Shown: positions 38,501-53,500, counted from the stretch's first letter. The stretch: DNA of 64,000 nucleotides from Campylorhamphus procurvoides (GCA_013396655.1 WBMV01000460.1:1007-65006), one strand, 5' to 3'. A program made the numbers and translations. Notes: generated by a model not told the origin, from the letters alone.

Positions 38501-41500
38501 TTTTGTCAGATTAAATGTCTTTATGGTATATAGCAGAGTGTTACCTGTTTCCTATGCTCTACACCTGTGTTAAGGCAAGTTAACACCTTTGACTGTTCTG
38601 CAGGTTGTAGTGTAAATGTCAAGCTAAATTTCAATTCTAAATTAGCTGGCTTTTGCCCTTTTAAATAAAGTTGTTTACAAAGTAAAATCTGTGTACCCTG
38701 TACTAGTTTTGGGGCATGGGAAGAGGAAAAGAAGAAACAAACAGCATGCATAAATAATATATTTAGGTTATTTCTAGGTGTTTATTCTGACTAGAGAGTT
38801 TATCATTAATTCATTTCCATAGGAATCCTAAAGATCCTTATAATGACCTGGTAAAATCTGAAAGCATTGCCTTAATTTGAAGTACACAGAAATGGCTTGT
38901 TCAGCTGCCTTTTACTTCATTCTTACTCTGCATGTCTTACAGTTAAGATTCTCCAGAAACAAAGCTAAAAGATATTTTGCCAAAAACATGATCTCCAAAT
39001 ATAGTGATAAGTGACTTTAAAATAAAGGAAAAAAGGCACAAAATTAATTTTAAACTTTTATATTAATATTTAATTTTAAGTTGTTAGTTTCTCCTAACTT
39101 TTTTCTGTTGGTATTTGTGGTTTTGCATTTTGTATTTTTTGCCATGTTGATTGGTTTCTATTCATCTTCTTTTTTCTTTCTCAGCTTAACTTATTATGTA
39201 AATTCAAATTCCTTTATAGTTTTACAGAAGAAACTTAATTTTAGTTTGCAGTCTTAATGTAAAATATGGTGGTAGAGACTGTCCCTCAGAAATCAAATTA
39301 AAAACATATGTTTTGGCAGGTTTGGGTTGGGTTTTGCTTTTTTTTTCTATAGGAGTCTCATTATGTCAAAGTCAAAACTAGAAATGTTGTGTGGAAAATT
39401 TAGGCACAGCTTTTTTTTCATTAGAAAATCTAAAATTGGAACACAATTTGCAGAGTATATACTTTTAGATTCCATCTTGAACACAGTATCAAAATTGTTA
39501 TTTAGATAATAATAGGTAGTAACAGATAATATCAAAATCACTGTTTAAATGTAATTTTTAAAGGGACCATATCTGTTTTTGGGCATAGTTTTAGAAATGT
39601 GTATTAAGACTTGGAACACTAGAACTATTGATAAGTTTGTGTTTAATTCTATTATGAAGTCCAGAGTCTTTGTATAAAACCAAGAAAAATTATAAGATAA
39701 GCTGCAGTGCCTCAATAAACTGTGTTTCACTCATTCTATTCACAATGTGTTCCTAATAATAGGATTTGCATTCAACCATGAAGACTTACCATATTTCTTT
39801 CTTGAGTGTGAAGGCTTTTTCAAAGTTACTCTGATAGGGATATGTCTTTGACTCAGGGGCAGGGGGAAAATTTTAAAAAACCCATGTACATATGTTTGTG
39901 GCATTAAGTCTTTCCTAGTTTTTGGTCATTTTGAAAGAAGTTTTAAATCCAGATCAATCTTACTCGATATTTTGGCTGTTTTAAAACAATGCTTATTGTC
40001 TTTAAACTCAAGAACAGTATTGAGGAAATTTAAGTGTAGGTTTAGCCTTTGTCTCTTTAAACTTTTCTTTATTTTGACTTCTAATGGTTTGGTATTTATT
40101 GAAGAAATTGGCTTAGTAGATTTCACAATAGAATTCTAAATTTTGTGTTTAATTAACTTGCACTTTGCTGATGCTGAATTAATTTGTCGGAAATTTTTAG
40201 TTTTGGGATTGAAATTTCACCTGATGATACCTGAATGAGGTTTTATAGGATTTTTTTTTCCTAAATACATGAGTGCTCATTTTAAGGCACTTGTCATTTC
40301 TCCTTTGTTTTCTTTCTTATTTCTGCATGAGATTGACTTAATTAATTCATAGTTTAATGTTTTAATTGGAGTTGCACTCAATTTAACAGGTCTGGCTCTG
40401 TTAATATTTCATACCTTTCCCCATCTTATCTATACAGCATGGTCAATACTGCAAATTTAAAAGCCAGGATTCAAACCTAAACAGTTTTAGAATTATATTT
40501 TAACTTGGTAGAATATGTTTGGGTTCTTTAAAAAGTTGTTTACAGTAATGTTTGGAGATAATTTTCTTTTAAAATCATTAATTAACTGCATTTTTTTCCC
40601 AGGCTATAATCCATCAAGTAATAATTTCAAGCCCTTGCCACTAAGTGACATCTCTCAAGAACAAAAGTTCTTATATGGCATTTAACTTTTGGTTTAGTTT
40701 TTTTTGTGTGTTGAATAATTCAAGTTATGTTTGAAGTAACGTCTGTTAGAAATTCATATAATTAATGACGTACACTTGAAGTGATTAAAAATAGGTTAGA
40801 AACCATCTGGCAAAAAAATCTTTAATTCTACATACAGAACTTAATTACAAAATAGTTATTTTTTGTTAGTCAGTCTTTTGGGATTGACAGTTTTTCCCTT
40901 TGGGGAAAACAGAAATACTTCCTATTCTGTATCTGCTGTGATTAAATTCTAGATGTAATAATATATGACAAATGTTGTATAAATGTATTAATAGAAATAT
41001 AGATGTGATCACAGATTTTAAATCTAGATAGATTGCAACCTTTGAAAGATATAGTTACCTTTGTTTCTAAGCCCAGGCAGACTTACATCAAGTCGTTAGT
41101 GAAATAAGTTTATTAGATTGAGACAAAAGTCAGTTATACTTTCTCTTCAGTGTTATTTCAAAAGAGCAGGTGCTCAATTTGGAAGTACTTGTCAATGTTA
41201 AAAGGTAAAATATTTATATGATAACTGATGATTAACTGTACTTTTTAATTTTATTTGAAATGCAAAATTACCTGCAAACCAGGCGAAAAATTGTAGGTGT
41301 TGGAAGCATTTGCATCTTACTTCTGTATTTTTCTAGAGCTTAGACAATTTCAGGGATCTAAACCCATGACAAGTACTGGGAAAAATGAGGAAAATGTTAG
41401 CTTATCAAAAGACTAAAACAGTGGAATTTAAATGTGTTCTCAAAATTTATTGGGTTTGGTCTATCTTGTCATTTTCCTGTAATATTAAATCTAGAAGTAT

Positions 41501-44500
41501 TAAGTTGTCTTTTTTATTTTTATATTAGCAACAACTAGAGGTTTAATGAATGTGCTCTATTTAGAACATCCAGTGATGTTTATATGCAATAGCTTTTTTC
41601 TTGTGTTTTTTAAAAACAGGCAAAGAGAAACAGTATAATACTCCAGGTTTACAAATACATTAATTACCTATTGTTAGTTCAAGGAGTTTGTTTTCTGCAA
41701 TTTATGCAAAAGACATTCATGATTACTTTATTTCTTCATGGCACTAATAGCTTGTCTCCAAAGCATAGATACCTTAATCAAGTATTGGTGTGTGGTACTG
41801 AATCAAAAATATTTAAAGAAATGCACACTTACCTGAGATCACAAGTGCAATGAGTTCTGCTATTTCCTGCTAATCTGAAGATCATAAATCACTATGGTAT
41901 AGCTAACATTTAAGGACTCTGTGAAGAAGGAAGTAATTGTTTAATAGACCTGAACAGTGGTTCCAGAACTGTCAGAAGTTAATGCTGTATGGCTATGATA
42001 TTTTCATAAAGTATATAATAACAATTGTTTTTTATGTTTTGTGTGTGATATAGCTTCAGTGGCTTTTAGACAACTATGAAACTGCAGAAGGAGTGAGCCT
42101 TCCAAGAAGTACCCTTTACAACCATTACTTACGGCATTGTCAGGAACACAAATTGGATCCAGTCAATGCCGCCTCCTTTGGAAAACTCATACGGTCAATC
42201 TTCATGGGATTAAGGACCAGAAGACTTGGAACTAGGTTTGTGTTATTGGAATCCTGAATTGTAATAGAAAATACAAGTAATAATTATGAGTAAGAATCTT
42301 GTCTACTAGACAAAACAATAAATAAAACCTGCACTTAAATATTACAGTGTTTTTTTGTCAGTTCTATTTCTTAAACAGTTTTATGTTTTTTCAAGATGCT
42401 TTACAGTTTTATTTCTTCTTATTTTGACAGTTTATATGTTTAAATTTTGGTAACTACACTGCAGATTTTTATCACTACAAATAAAATACAGCTTGCTATT
42501 TGAAAATCAGTAATACTATCTATCCATAACCAGATAAGTTGTTTTTATTTGCTTTTTTTTTCCTTACTCAAGTGCAGGTTATAATGCGATAATATTTTCT
42601 TAAGAAAGCAAATTCATTTCCCAAAGGTGGTAAAATGACACTGATGCGAAACAGGTCTGACGGGAGAGTCAGGCCTGACCTATGTATTATTTTTCATTCA
42701 ATGTAAATTGTAAAGTAAATGTAATGTCAATGCATAAAACTAGTGATACTGTTCTTTTAATTCTTGCTCTTTCATGAAGGGGAAACTCCAAATATCATTA
42801 CTATGGGATTCGTGTCAAGCCAGACTCTCCTCTTAATCGGCTACAAGAGGACATGCAATATATGGCAATGAGGCAACAGCCCATGCAGCAAAAACAGAGG
42901 TAAGTGTGAAATGAACATAACAACTTACTAATATTTCTAGTTCGTAAAAGCTTACTTTTCCATACATTGAAAAGTTGAAATTCTAATGCAAATTTTGTTT
43001 AGTGCTCTGCTGTGAAAATAAGTTTGGTGGATATCCAGTTGATGTCAATGAACATAGGTACTAGTCAATGTGAAAGAATATTTACCTAGAAATTGTCATA
43101 AATTTGCAAAAAAGAAATAATAAAGTGATGTAAAATATGAACAGACTCCACTTAACTATCTTGAGTTCCTGTCCCACAAGCTGAAGAAAAGCAGTAAAAG
43201 CTTGAATTTCAAATATTCCTGTTTGTTTTCCTTGTGATACCATCTTATGTACACACTGTCATTTCCAGAACTAGTTTTAGCGGTGAATACAAAATTGTTA
43301 GATATATGGTCTTAACATCTTTTGCTGAGATAATATGGGAGCATGAGATGTCTCACAATGCGATCATGCAGAAAATTCTTGTTACAAAAATCTTTGCTGG
43401 ACAATATAGTAAGAAGATATTATAGATATTTACAAAATCTCCAACTAAGCTAATTTTACCTCCTCAATCTCATTCACTTAAGAAATTTCATTCACTCACA
43501 TTCCAAATCATATGTATACACCAAGACATATACCACAATGATCTAACTAGAATTATTTCTGAAAAAATCATGCCAGTTACCTAAACATTGCCACATCTCT
43601 TTTCTTCTTGATTCACAATGACAAAGTGGTTTTGCGATTTCATTATATAACTTAGGAGTGGATATTTCTTTTTGTATTATTTGCTTACATAGTTCCTGTG
43701 TTTTCCTTACCTGTGTTTGGTGGCATTTTCTTAACTTTATGTCAGTCTGTTCCTTGATTATATTTCAATGAAATCACACATATGGCACTGTGTAGCAGTT
43801 AGTGCATACTTCTTTAACCCATATTTAGCACGTGTGCACACATACATGCACAAGCACAGCCATTCGTGCTAATACCAATCCTAAGCTCTGCTTATGAGAA
43901 TCTGTAAAGGTGTTTGTGAGGGACAGGAACTACAAGGCACAGTTATGCTCAATAAGTAGCTGTTACATAAAAATACAGCGCTGTAGGAAGCTTAGTATTT
44001 ATTTGAGTGTTTGATATATGTCTCTATGTGTTTTTATCATTGTTATCCAAGTGTACTGAAGAATTATAGCAGGATTTATTAAGAGAGAACTAAAGGACTG
44101 AGTATTGTAATTTGCATGATTATGGTAATGTTGCTTTTTCATCAGCTTTATTAATATTTCTAGCTGTTCTTTTGTCTTGGAAATCAGTGGTAAATTGCAG
44201 TCAACATATTTTTTTCTGTATGGTAACACCAATTCTACCATCTTTATCAGACATAGCTCATTGAATTAACCCTTCTAGTCATTTTTGGCAAAGGTGGTAG
44301 ACTGGATGTCTGCTGCAGATCATTTTTCTTCATTTGTTTTCTTAATCTGGGGGTCATGCACCTTTTTCATTTGCATAACTTCAATATCCCAAAATCCTCT
44401 TGCTGGATTTGAAGTCTTTCATTGTCCTCAGACAATAATGTTGTTTCTTCTTAAGGTAATGAAACATTATTTTTGAAATACAAAATTATTGGGAAGCCAA

Positions 44501-47500
44501 GGTGTTTGGAAAGGGAAGGGTTTGATTCCTTCTGGTGTAAATTTGCTGGTCTTATGGTATGCTGTTATTAAGCTAATTCTACCAGAAGCTGTTATGAATT
44601 CTCTAATGCATTGTTAATACTCTAGCTTCCCTTAGTGGTTGTTTCTTCTGTTGTCGACAAAATAAATAAAAATCTCTAAATTCTTTTTTTGCTTCTCCTC
44701 AAGATTTTATTTTGAAATCAGATTGTATGATCCATTTATGAAGAAAGGATAATTTTGTCCTTGATATTTTTGTAGGTATAAGCCCATGCAGAAAGTGGAT
44801 GGAGTTGCAGATGGTTTCACAGGAAGTGGTCAACAGACAGGCACATCTGCTGAACAAACTATAATTGCCCAAAGTCAACATCATCAACAGTTTCTAGGTA
44901 TGAAAGCAGGTTTTATACTGATTTATAAATAAGATGAGCTTCATTATCACTGTGAATATCAAGTCACAGAAGTACAGTAGTTGCTTACAAAGTCATCATG
45001 CCCTCTTTAAAATCCTTACAACTGAACAAAAAGACACTTAAATTACATGTGAGCTTTATGTAATATTTAATATGTATTGTGTAAGTATAAAAGGGAAAAT
45101 ATACAAATTCTGTATTTGTGAGCTATACTTAATATTACATAAACACAGTTGCTTTGCAAGGTCATTTTAAATGTTGAAATGTTAGCATGCTGAAATTTCT
45201 GCTATGAAAGTTGTTTCCTGCATGTGTTTTTTATTTCATAAAAGGCAGGGTAGAGGGATGGCATTGCATTCCTATTGCAGGTTAGCCATCCTGTGGGCAG
45301 CTTTGAAAGTGTGTTCTAGTGTTGTAAGTGGAAAAAAACAAATAGTTTCAACTGGAACTCCAAAGAACTTTTTTAAATGTCCAAGTTGTGGATCAATTGA
45401 TCCACTTAAACATGTATTCCAGTAATGGAAAAAAATTGTAACTCAGTTAATTGTAGGTGTAAAAAGAGCCTTTGGCTGTTATTAGAGAAGGTGTAGACTT
45501 ATTTGGCTGGCGTTTTCAAGCACCGACTCCTTTGGCCTAATTTTGCTTTTAGTAAAACCTTTTGGAGAATATAGGATTAGAATGTTTTGAATCTTCCTTT
45601 CTGGGTACCTTTCAGCCCATCATTTTTATCTTACCGGCTTGTCCCAGAAACTTTTGTGACAAATAGTAAAAGCACACTTTGGTTCTACTTGAAAGTCTAG
45701 GAAATATCAAGTAAAAATATATATTGAGTCTATTAAGCCCCATCACACCTGGCTACATAGAACTCTTCAGCTGAACAATAAAAAAATTATTCAAGGATTA
45801 GCCTTTCATGCACTGACTTAGATACTTTCTTTCATCCTGTAATAGTCTGAAAAATTGTGTGTTAGCTTCTCTATATAGGTGTATTATGTATATGACATCT
45901 TTTTAATATCTTCAAGAATAATTTTGTATTTCATTTTTATTAAAAAATGCTGGCTGAATTTATTTATGATTTTAGCACACAACAGGTATGAAACACCTCC
46001 CTCTTTGAATATTATGACCCTTTGGAATTTATTTCTTTGTATACTCCTTAGTTTTTTTTCTTAATTGTACTGTAACTGGCACTGTTCACAACAGCCCTTT
46101 TTCATTGTGTTGTCATGACAACAGATGCATCTCGAGTACTGCCAGAGTTTGGAGAAGTTGAAATATCTTCTCTGCCAGATGGTACTACCTTTGAGGACAT
46201 CAAATCTTTACAGAGTCTTTATCGAGAGCACTGTGAGGTACTTCCTATAAACCATGTATTTTTGAAAGTTCATGGCTTGTAGTGAAGGCCAGTAAAAGAC
46301 AATAAAGCCAAATACATTGCAGCCGTGATAGTGGTATGTGACTTCCCCCAGGATATTTTGCTTGCTTCATTGAAAAGGATAGCAGAAGGTTTTTCTGGAG
46401 GATCCCTTTTGAAATGTTGTTATGTATATGTTTTCAGAATGTTAAAGAAACTAGACTTAAGACTGTACATGCAGGTCTTTCGTTTAGTCAAGAGAAAATG
46501 TAAATCAGGTTAGATTATAATTTTCTTTTTACATTGAGAAATTTAAGACACATTTGATAGTGAACAATATGTATTTTAAAATTATTTAAGATGCTTTCAA
46601 ACCTATATGGAATTATGAAAGTGAATAAAATGTGAGGTTTCCTTTTTTCCTTGCAGGAGCAGTAAATATTTTCTGTGGTTAAATTTCTCTTATATGTTTA
46701 TATAGGCCATACTAATTACTGGAGGCTTCCATGCATGTGCACTTAGTTTTATGCAAGTCTCTGTGACAGCAGTTTATAGTGCTAGATAATTTATTGATAT
46801 CAAAGATATTAAAAACAGATGTACAGAAATGTATAGTTCACCTTTGCTCCATACATGATGAAGGAAAAAAATTCTAGTTTGAGTTAGGAGTGGAGGGAAG
46901 CTGGCTAAAAGACAGTATGATCTCATGTTTTATTTTCTAGGCGATACTGGATGTGGTTGTTAATCTTCAATTCAGCCTCATAGAAAAATTGTGGCAAACT
47001 TTCTGGCGCTATTCTCCGTCTTCTCCACCTGATGGCACTCCTGTCACTGAGACAAGGTCAGCAAATGTTTGTCTTTGTTTAATGTATCTCCTGGTAATAT
47101 AATAAAAGTATGGAAAAAAACCTTATTAATTTTCCTTGAATAGTAATAATTTTCTCTCCTCTGATAATCTTCCAAATTAAATTTATGTTGTGTGGCCAGG
47201 GTGTATGCCAAAGGGCAGTCTTGGAACAGCTGTGTCATCCATAGGTTTTTTATTTGCATGGATAGCTCCAGTAAAGGTGACTCTTCCCAGTATTCAATCC
47301 ACTCCTTTTAAGTCAAAAGTATCATCCATATGTCTGCACAATTTATGAGCTGTAAAAGAACTACAGAGACCTTTCTTAAATCCATTTCCATGTGACACAA
47401 TGTGTAGAGAAGTTATACCAGGTGTGGGTGAAACATCTATGACATCTTTATGAAAAAAATTAATTTTAACACCCATTGCAGGTTTTTACCTACTGTAAGT

Positions 47501-50500
47501 CATGGACTCATAGGAACTTTAAAGTTGGAAAGGACTACGAAGATCTTCTAATTCAACTGTAAACCCAGTACTGCCATGTTAGCCATTAAACCATGTTCCC
47601 AGGTGCCATATATGCATTATCATTTATTCATTTACTACATTTTTTTTAACACCAGCAATCTGAGTGAAATAGAAAGTCGACTTCCAAAACGAAAACTAAT
47701 TACTCTGTGCAAAAATGAGTCTATTCTGAAATGGATGGGTAACTGTGACCATGTGATGTACCAGGCTTTGGTGGAGATTCTCATTCCTGATGTCCTTAGA
47801 CCTATTCCTAGTAAGTTGAACACCTGAAAAATTTTGTAAAGATCTTTCTGCCAGCATGTATACAGCAGAATTGTACTTATGCCTCACAGGGCAACTTAAG
47901 GAGCAAGTCTGAAAGTTACAAAAGTACTGTGTATCATTTATCCTTCATGTTGTTCTGTAAGAAGATGTGCTGAGAATTGACATATGCTTTGTGTTCTAAA
48001 AGTACCTGAGGATTTTAGTGAACTTAGAACATCTAATTTTCAAGATACAGTTTCATATTAAAGGTACTTATTTCTCTGTGTGTTAGATTTTTAGGTAAAA
48101 ATGGTTTCCTTTTACCCTGGCTCTACGCTACATGACAGACAAGTCCTGTGGCCCTGACTTCCACTAAATTCAGTAGTTTTCAGTTTAAACATCACATATC
48201 AATCTTTGATTGGTCTGGAAAAAAAAGTGATTTTTCTGATTCCACGTTTGGACAAGTAGTGTTTTGGTCCTTATTAGTGCCTGCTGAAATCAATTCTAAT
48301 GATCATTAAGGCAATGAAAAATTAACTCAAAAATTTTTGGTCCAATTTATTATTCCATTCTTATGTTCTTTCACTCATGCATTCTGCATGAAGGAGTCTG
48401 TAATTGTCCAGTCATTCTACCATTGCCAGAAGTACAGCTTTCTTTTCAAATGTAGTCTACTAGAATGCATCATTACTCCAGCAGTGTATTTTTAGGGCTA
48501 TTTTTGGTAGAAAACAAATGTATGTGAAGAAAGTTGAACTCCTTCCCAATTTATTGACTCACATATGCTGTCCTAAATATTATAAGGAAATCATGTTAAC
48601 ATCCCACCATAAACCTGTTAACTCCTACATATTGTTTTCTTCCTGTGAAAAACAGTATTTGGTTTATAAAGTTGGATTAATATTGTTTTAAAAATTAAGG
48701 CCTTAAGTAGTACTGCAGCTAATGAAGCTATTTTGTCATGCTGTGAACACCTATTCTGCTATAGTGACTCCAGCAGTGTAAGCACTCCATAAGAATATTT
48801 GCAGGTATTGCTAGCAAAAAAGGTTTTTTTTACACCTTGCTTGTCAATGGAATTTAGGTTTTAGCAAATTATATATGATACAAATTTTTGAAACTGGAAA
48901 TGTGTAAAATCTGAATGTTTGCCATTACAAAGCTAGTTTTACCTTTTTTTTGAGGAAAGGGTAAGTTCTTGGGAGACATTGACATAATTTGTCTGTGCAT
49001 CTATATAGCAGAATAAAGGAAAAATGTTTTTTCAAATACATGCAATTATTGACAATCATTACTTGTATAAATTATTTTGCATTTGTTTATATTTAATGTT
49101 TTACATCTCTAAGAACAATGCCAGTAGGATTTTAGAGTAATATAGGTATCACAAGCCATTCGGCAATGCTAAAACCCCCACAAATTTAATTACAACATTT
49201 AATAGGTTGAATTAAAATTCCAACTTGCAGAAGCACATTAACTTCTGAACAAAAGGTGCTACATGTTACATCCTGGTCCTGAAGCCCAAAGCTTTACTGG
49301 GTGTACATTTTGATTCTAGGCTTCAAGAGATTTTGCCTACACAAACTCTTGCAAAGCTGTTTGATTCTTTGGTACCTTGAATTCACATCCAGAGAAAAAA
49401 CACTTATTTTTCTCTAAGAGATTTCATTTCATTTGGTGAGAAAATAAGCATTTTGGCAAAAAGAGTTTTAGAAAGATAACATGCAACTTCACAGAAGCAC
49501 TACAACAGATTACCAGGACTAATAAGCATTGCTATAGTAAGGAATTTTTGTTACCCTCAGCAAACACAAACTCCATGCAACTTGGGTGAAATACCCACAC
49601 CTTGCAGAAAATAAGTGTTTAGGTTACCCGCCAGAGGAAGAAAAGAATAAGAGAAGAGAGATTAAGAGAAGAAAGAAAAAAGAGAGAAAATGGGAGGAAA
49701 AACCCTATAGATACCACTTAGAAGGTCACATGTTGACAGCCCAGAAAGGCCAAGGCCAGATGGAGACCTCGTGGGTACCCCTTTGTCTGCTCTGGTCTAT
49801 CCAGCCAAACCCCCCAGGTGGAGCCTCTGACCCCACAGCCACTCTGGGTCCCAGGGCAGGGTGAGGGGCCATGTTCTCATTTGTCCTTGCCAATCCAGGC
49901 TGGGTCAGGGGCTCGAGAAGCTGTGAGGTGTTATGGTTTTCCTGGGCTGTTTGTGACTGTGAGCTGCTCCAGCTCTTCCCTGTGGGGGCTCCAGGAACCC
50001 ACCATGAGGGACACGATGCCACCCCACCTCCGTGAGATTCAACCCACCCCTGCCCCCTCTACACACACACCCGCCCCCTCCCATAAGGTGGTTCTGACTC
50101 AGCAGTCGCTAGTCTGGTGTGTAACAGTGCAGACACAGGTTTTCATCAAACCAGCTTTTTGTCTTCCTTTTCACTTGCACAGCCTGGTGTCTACAGAAGT
50201 GTCTAAATGACAGCTCTATGGCTTCCCACTGGTGTCTTTCCACTTTGTTTCATAGGATGCATTGGGCATTGTCAGTACAGGATTTCAAGAAAATGAAACA
50301 CAATCATTTAATATCAATACTACAGGCATCATGTCCTTTCCATGCTATTTTCTTTCTTTCTAAAATTACCAGTCATATAATTGGTATCTACTAAGTTTGA
50401 CATTCCTGCTTTGGGGATGATTATCAGACTGTTTGATGCAAACACATCCCAGACAAATTCCTCCCAAGGGACTTCTGTCTCTGTTTTGTGAACAGTCCAG

Positions 50501-53500
50501 TGGTTTTCTGCTCACAAGTCCACTCTCTGAGCTACTTTGGAAGACAGCTAATGTATTTCCTCACTTTAGAACCAGCTAACTAAATGGCTTTTTCTAGTCA
50601 GCTTTCCTGTAATGATGGTCCATCCAAGTTTCTTCTTCACCATTAAATGTTTAAGATATTGCTAGTTTTCTAATCCCTGCCTTTGAATAAAAGCATCTCC
50701 TGTCATTACAAGAGACTGAAAGGATGGCTTAAGGTTTACTATGCCAATAGTGGAGCTAGGTGAAGTAAAAAATTCATTACCCTCTGTGAGAAAATAGTTT
50801 ACAGCTCCTCTGTAGAGGAGCTGGGTCTATAAATGCTTCATTAAAGACGTGGCACTTTTCCTGAATGGTTGAAAAGTTGTCAGGTTTTTTTTTTTTTAAT
50901 GTCTGCATTTTCAGTGTTTTTTCTTTTGGACACGTCTACTGTGCTACCCAGCTGTGTAATACATATTACTGAAGTAGGAAAAAAAAAGGCCATTGACGAA
51001 AAAAATTGTTTTATTTTTAACCTCTGTTAAATTTGTCAGCTGAAATGTTCAGCACCTACTGACTGAATAAGAATTGCTCTGTATAAAACAGCAAAATTCT
51101 TTTTTCCTAAGAGAAGTGAAATGCTGTCCACTTGAGTCAGGAATAAAGACCATAATAATCTAATGCCTTTGGCAAGATAGACCAGATCTATTGTGGTTTA
51201 GAATGGACTTTTTGCATCTTCACGAGTGACAGAATGGACAGTAACAAATTTGCTCGTGAGCTAATTTCTGTGGTTGGTGGAGGAGAATTTATGCAAATGT
51301 ACTCCCATGCCATATTACACAATTCCAGACAGACAAAAATTTTAAGTACTGGAAACACTATAAAAACTAGTTTTGTTCACATCAGAGGGGTTTTGGTTCA
51401 GAAGTCACGCTTTTAAGGTGCTTATCTAAATCAAATTTTGAGTAACTGCCATTGCCACATCATTTACTGTGTGCCTTGTAACATTTAACGATCTTCAACC
51501 ATTTGCTTTGCACCATGCTCCTCATGCAATCATTCTTTGAAAGAGTTTTCTTGGTTTTCCACATTAGCCAGATGAACATAAACAAAGGCTTTGAGGATGT
51601 AGGTACTTCAGGTTTTGGTAATGGCTAGGTATGTACTTAAAAATAGACCATGAGAAAAATTCTGTGTTTAAGATATCTCCAAAGCTCATTAGAAATTCAT
51701 GATTGTTCTATACAATACTGATGCCTGATTATCTATTTTAGCTATTTTATTTCTTCAGAACTTAGAAATCCTTTCATTTGTTCCTTTTCCTTCCTAGTAA
51801 AAGGCCTTTTTTAAGGTCTGAGTTGCTTTCTTATATTCATTTTTAAGGACATCATCATTAAAGTGATGCAAATAATTTTGTAATACATATACTTGGGTGA
51901 AAAAGAGTAATAAGTGCACTAGAAGTGGAAAAGCGGTAATATTTTTCTTAAATGTCTAAGTACCATTCATACAGTATTTTCATTATTACTTCCACTTTGC
52001 ATTTTCTTGTCTTGGAGGTAAGAAAATGTGAGTGAATACATAGTCAATGTCAATTAGTAAATGCACAGAAATAAATTACAAAGCAATACAAGTGAGATAG
52101 GTGATTGACAAGGTTGAAATAAAAAGCTTGTTCTCATGTAAACCTCAAGTGAGAAAAAACCCTGATACCATAAGAGGGTTCAGTTAATACAGATACTTTC
52201 TGAGATAAAATTGTGGTCAACTAAGTGTCCAAATGCATGGTGAGTTACAAAAATTACCAATATGAATTCTACTACTAATCACTGCAAATTTGAAGACATG
52301 AAAAAGATATCACAAAGAATACAGATTTTCTTTTAGTAAATTTACTTTTCTGATAAATCTTTATTAAGAAAGGTATTATTTCCTTTCAGTTTTCCTCTTC
52401 ACTTTTGTAGTTGCATTCATTCTTTACTAGTCTTCAGAAACCTCTGTTTTTTTTCTTTTTGTTTCCGTTTTTCCAGCAGTTTGAGTGGATGCTATTATGG
52501 CAATGTGTAAGTGTTAGGTGTGGGAAAACAAAGCTTCTACCTCTAAGAAGATATGAACTTCTTTTTTCTAGGCACAGTTCCTCGGGACAATACTTCCTGT
52601 CTTCCTCCTTTAAAAAATCAAAACTTCAGTTTTTAGGAGTGCAGATTCCTGTAGGGGCTTCTTCAATTTCTCTCTAAATCTCTTTCAGTCACTCGGCATT
52701 CCTGTGGATGCTATAGAAAAGAAACAAAAATGTACACAGATTCCACAGTCATTTGAATAATCTCACTTTCTGTCGGTGAAACAAATCTTGCTTACTGATG
52801 ATATTAAGCACTGTGCGTTGGACTTTGTTCTTTAAAACTGAAATAAGCAGCAATATAACATGGCTTAAGATTACTTTGGATTTACTTGAGGAAACTGCAG
52901 TATTCCAGTATCTGGATTTCTCTCCAGAGTTTTGCTTTCTAAAAGAAGGGCTTGGATGAAATGGAAAGCTGAAAGTTTGTGATGAAAATTTCCATCACAT
53001 CTTCTGAAATTACTCTTTTTCTATATGTGTGACCAAAACAATACTGCTAGTCACAGGCTTCTTAAAAGATTGGTGAAGAAGTCAGAACTGCTTGTTAAAC
53101 CACAACTAAAATCATTACTGCATAATCTTTATCTGAATGAGGCATTTTGAACCTGGACTAGATTTGCCTGTTAGTAAATAAAAGCAGCAGACCTTAAAGT
53201 TGAGTACAGTAGTTCTGAAGATGCAAAACATTTCATGACAGGTGAACTGCTTTCTTTTCATTCTGTTTTTATTCTCTACTGCACAGGTGCCTTGACCCAA
53301 GCCATTCGCAATTTTGCAAAAAGCCTTGAAGGTTGGCTTTCAAATGCCATGAACAATATTCCACAGAGGATGATACAAACCAAGGTAGACAAAACTATTG
53401 CAGTATTATTCTTCCATTGACAAACCAAGTGGGCAGTAGCATCTAAAAGGAATAGCATTTTAACTTCAATGCTAAATTTCATGTTTAGCATCAAGCATCA

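Larger units (their letters stand above)
47057..47655 (+). other. RFX3 intron 9
   Basis: 0.6 kb, GT-AG. It holds an in-frame read-through stop with an AATAAA near its 5' end and a CR1 3'-end fragment close to its acceptor. Confidence 0.88.

Noticed and set aside
38184..38573. 129-codon + strand frame around exon 4
   Set aside because: Only 38274-38348 is exon; the flanks are intron with canonical acceptor and donor at the exon edges.
49586..50210. Frames of 92, 98 and 130 codons in the GC-rich block
   Set aside because: They overlap on both strands, are biased by composition and show no family resemblance or splice context.
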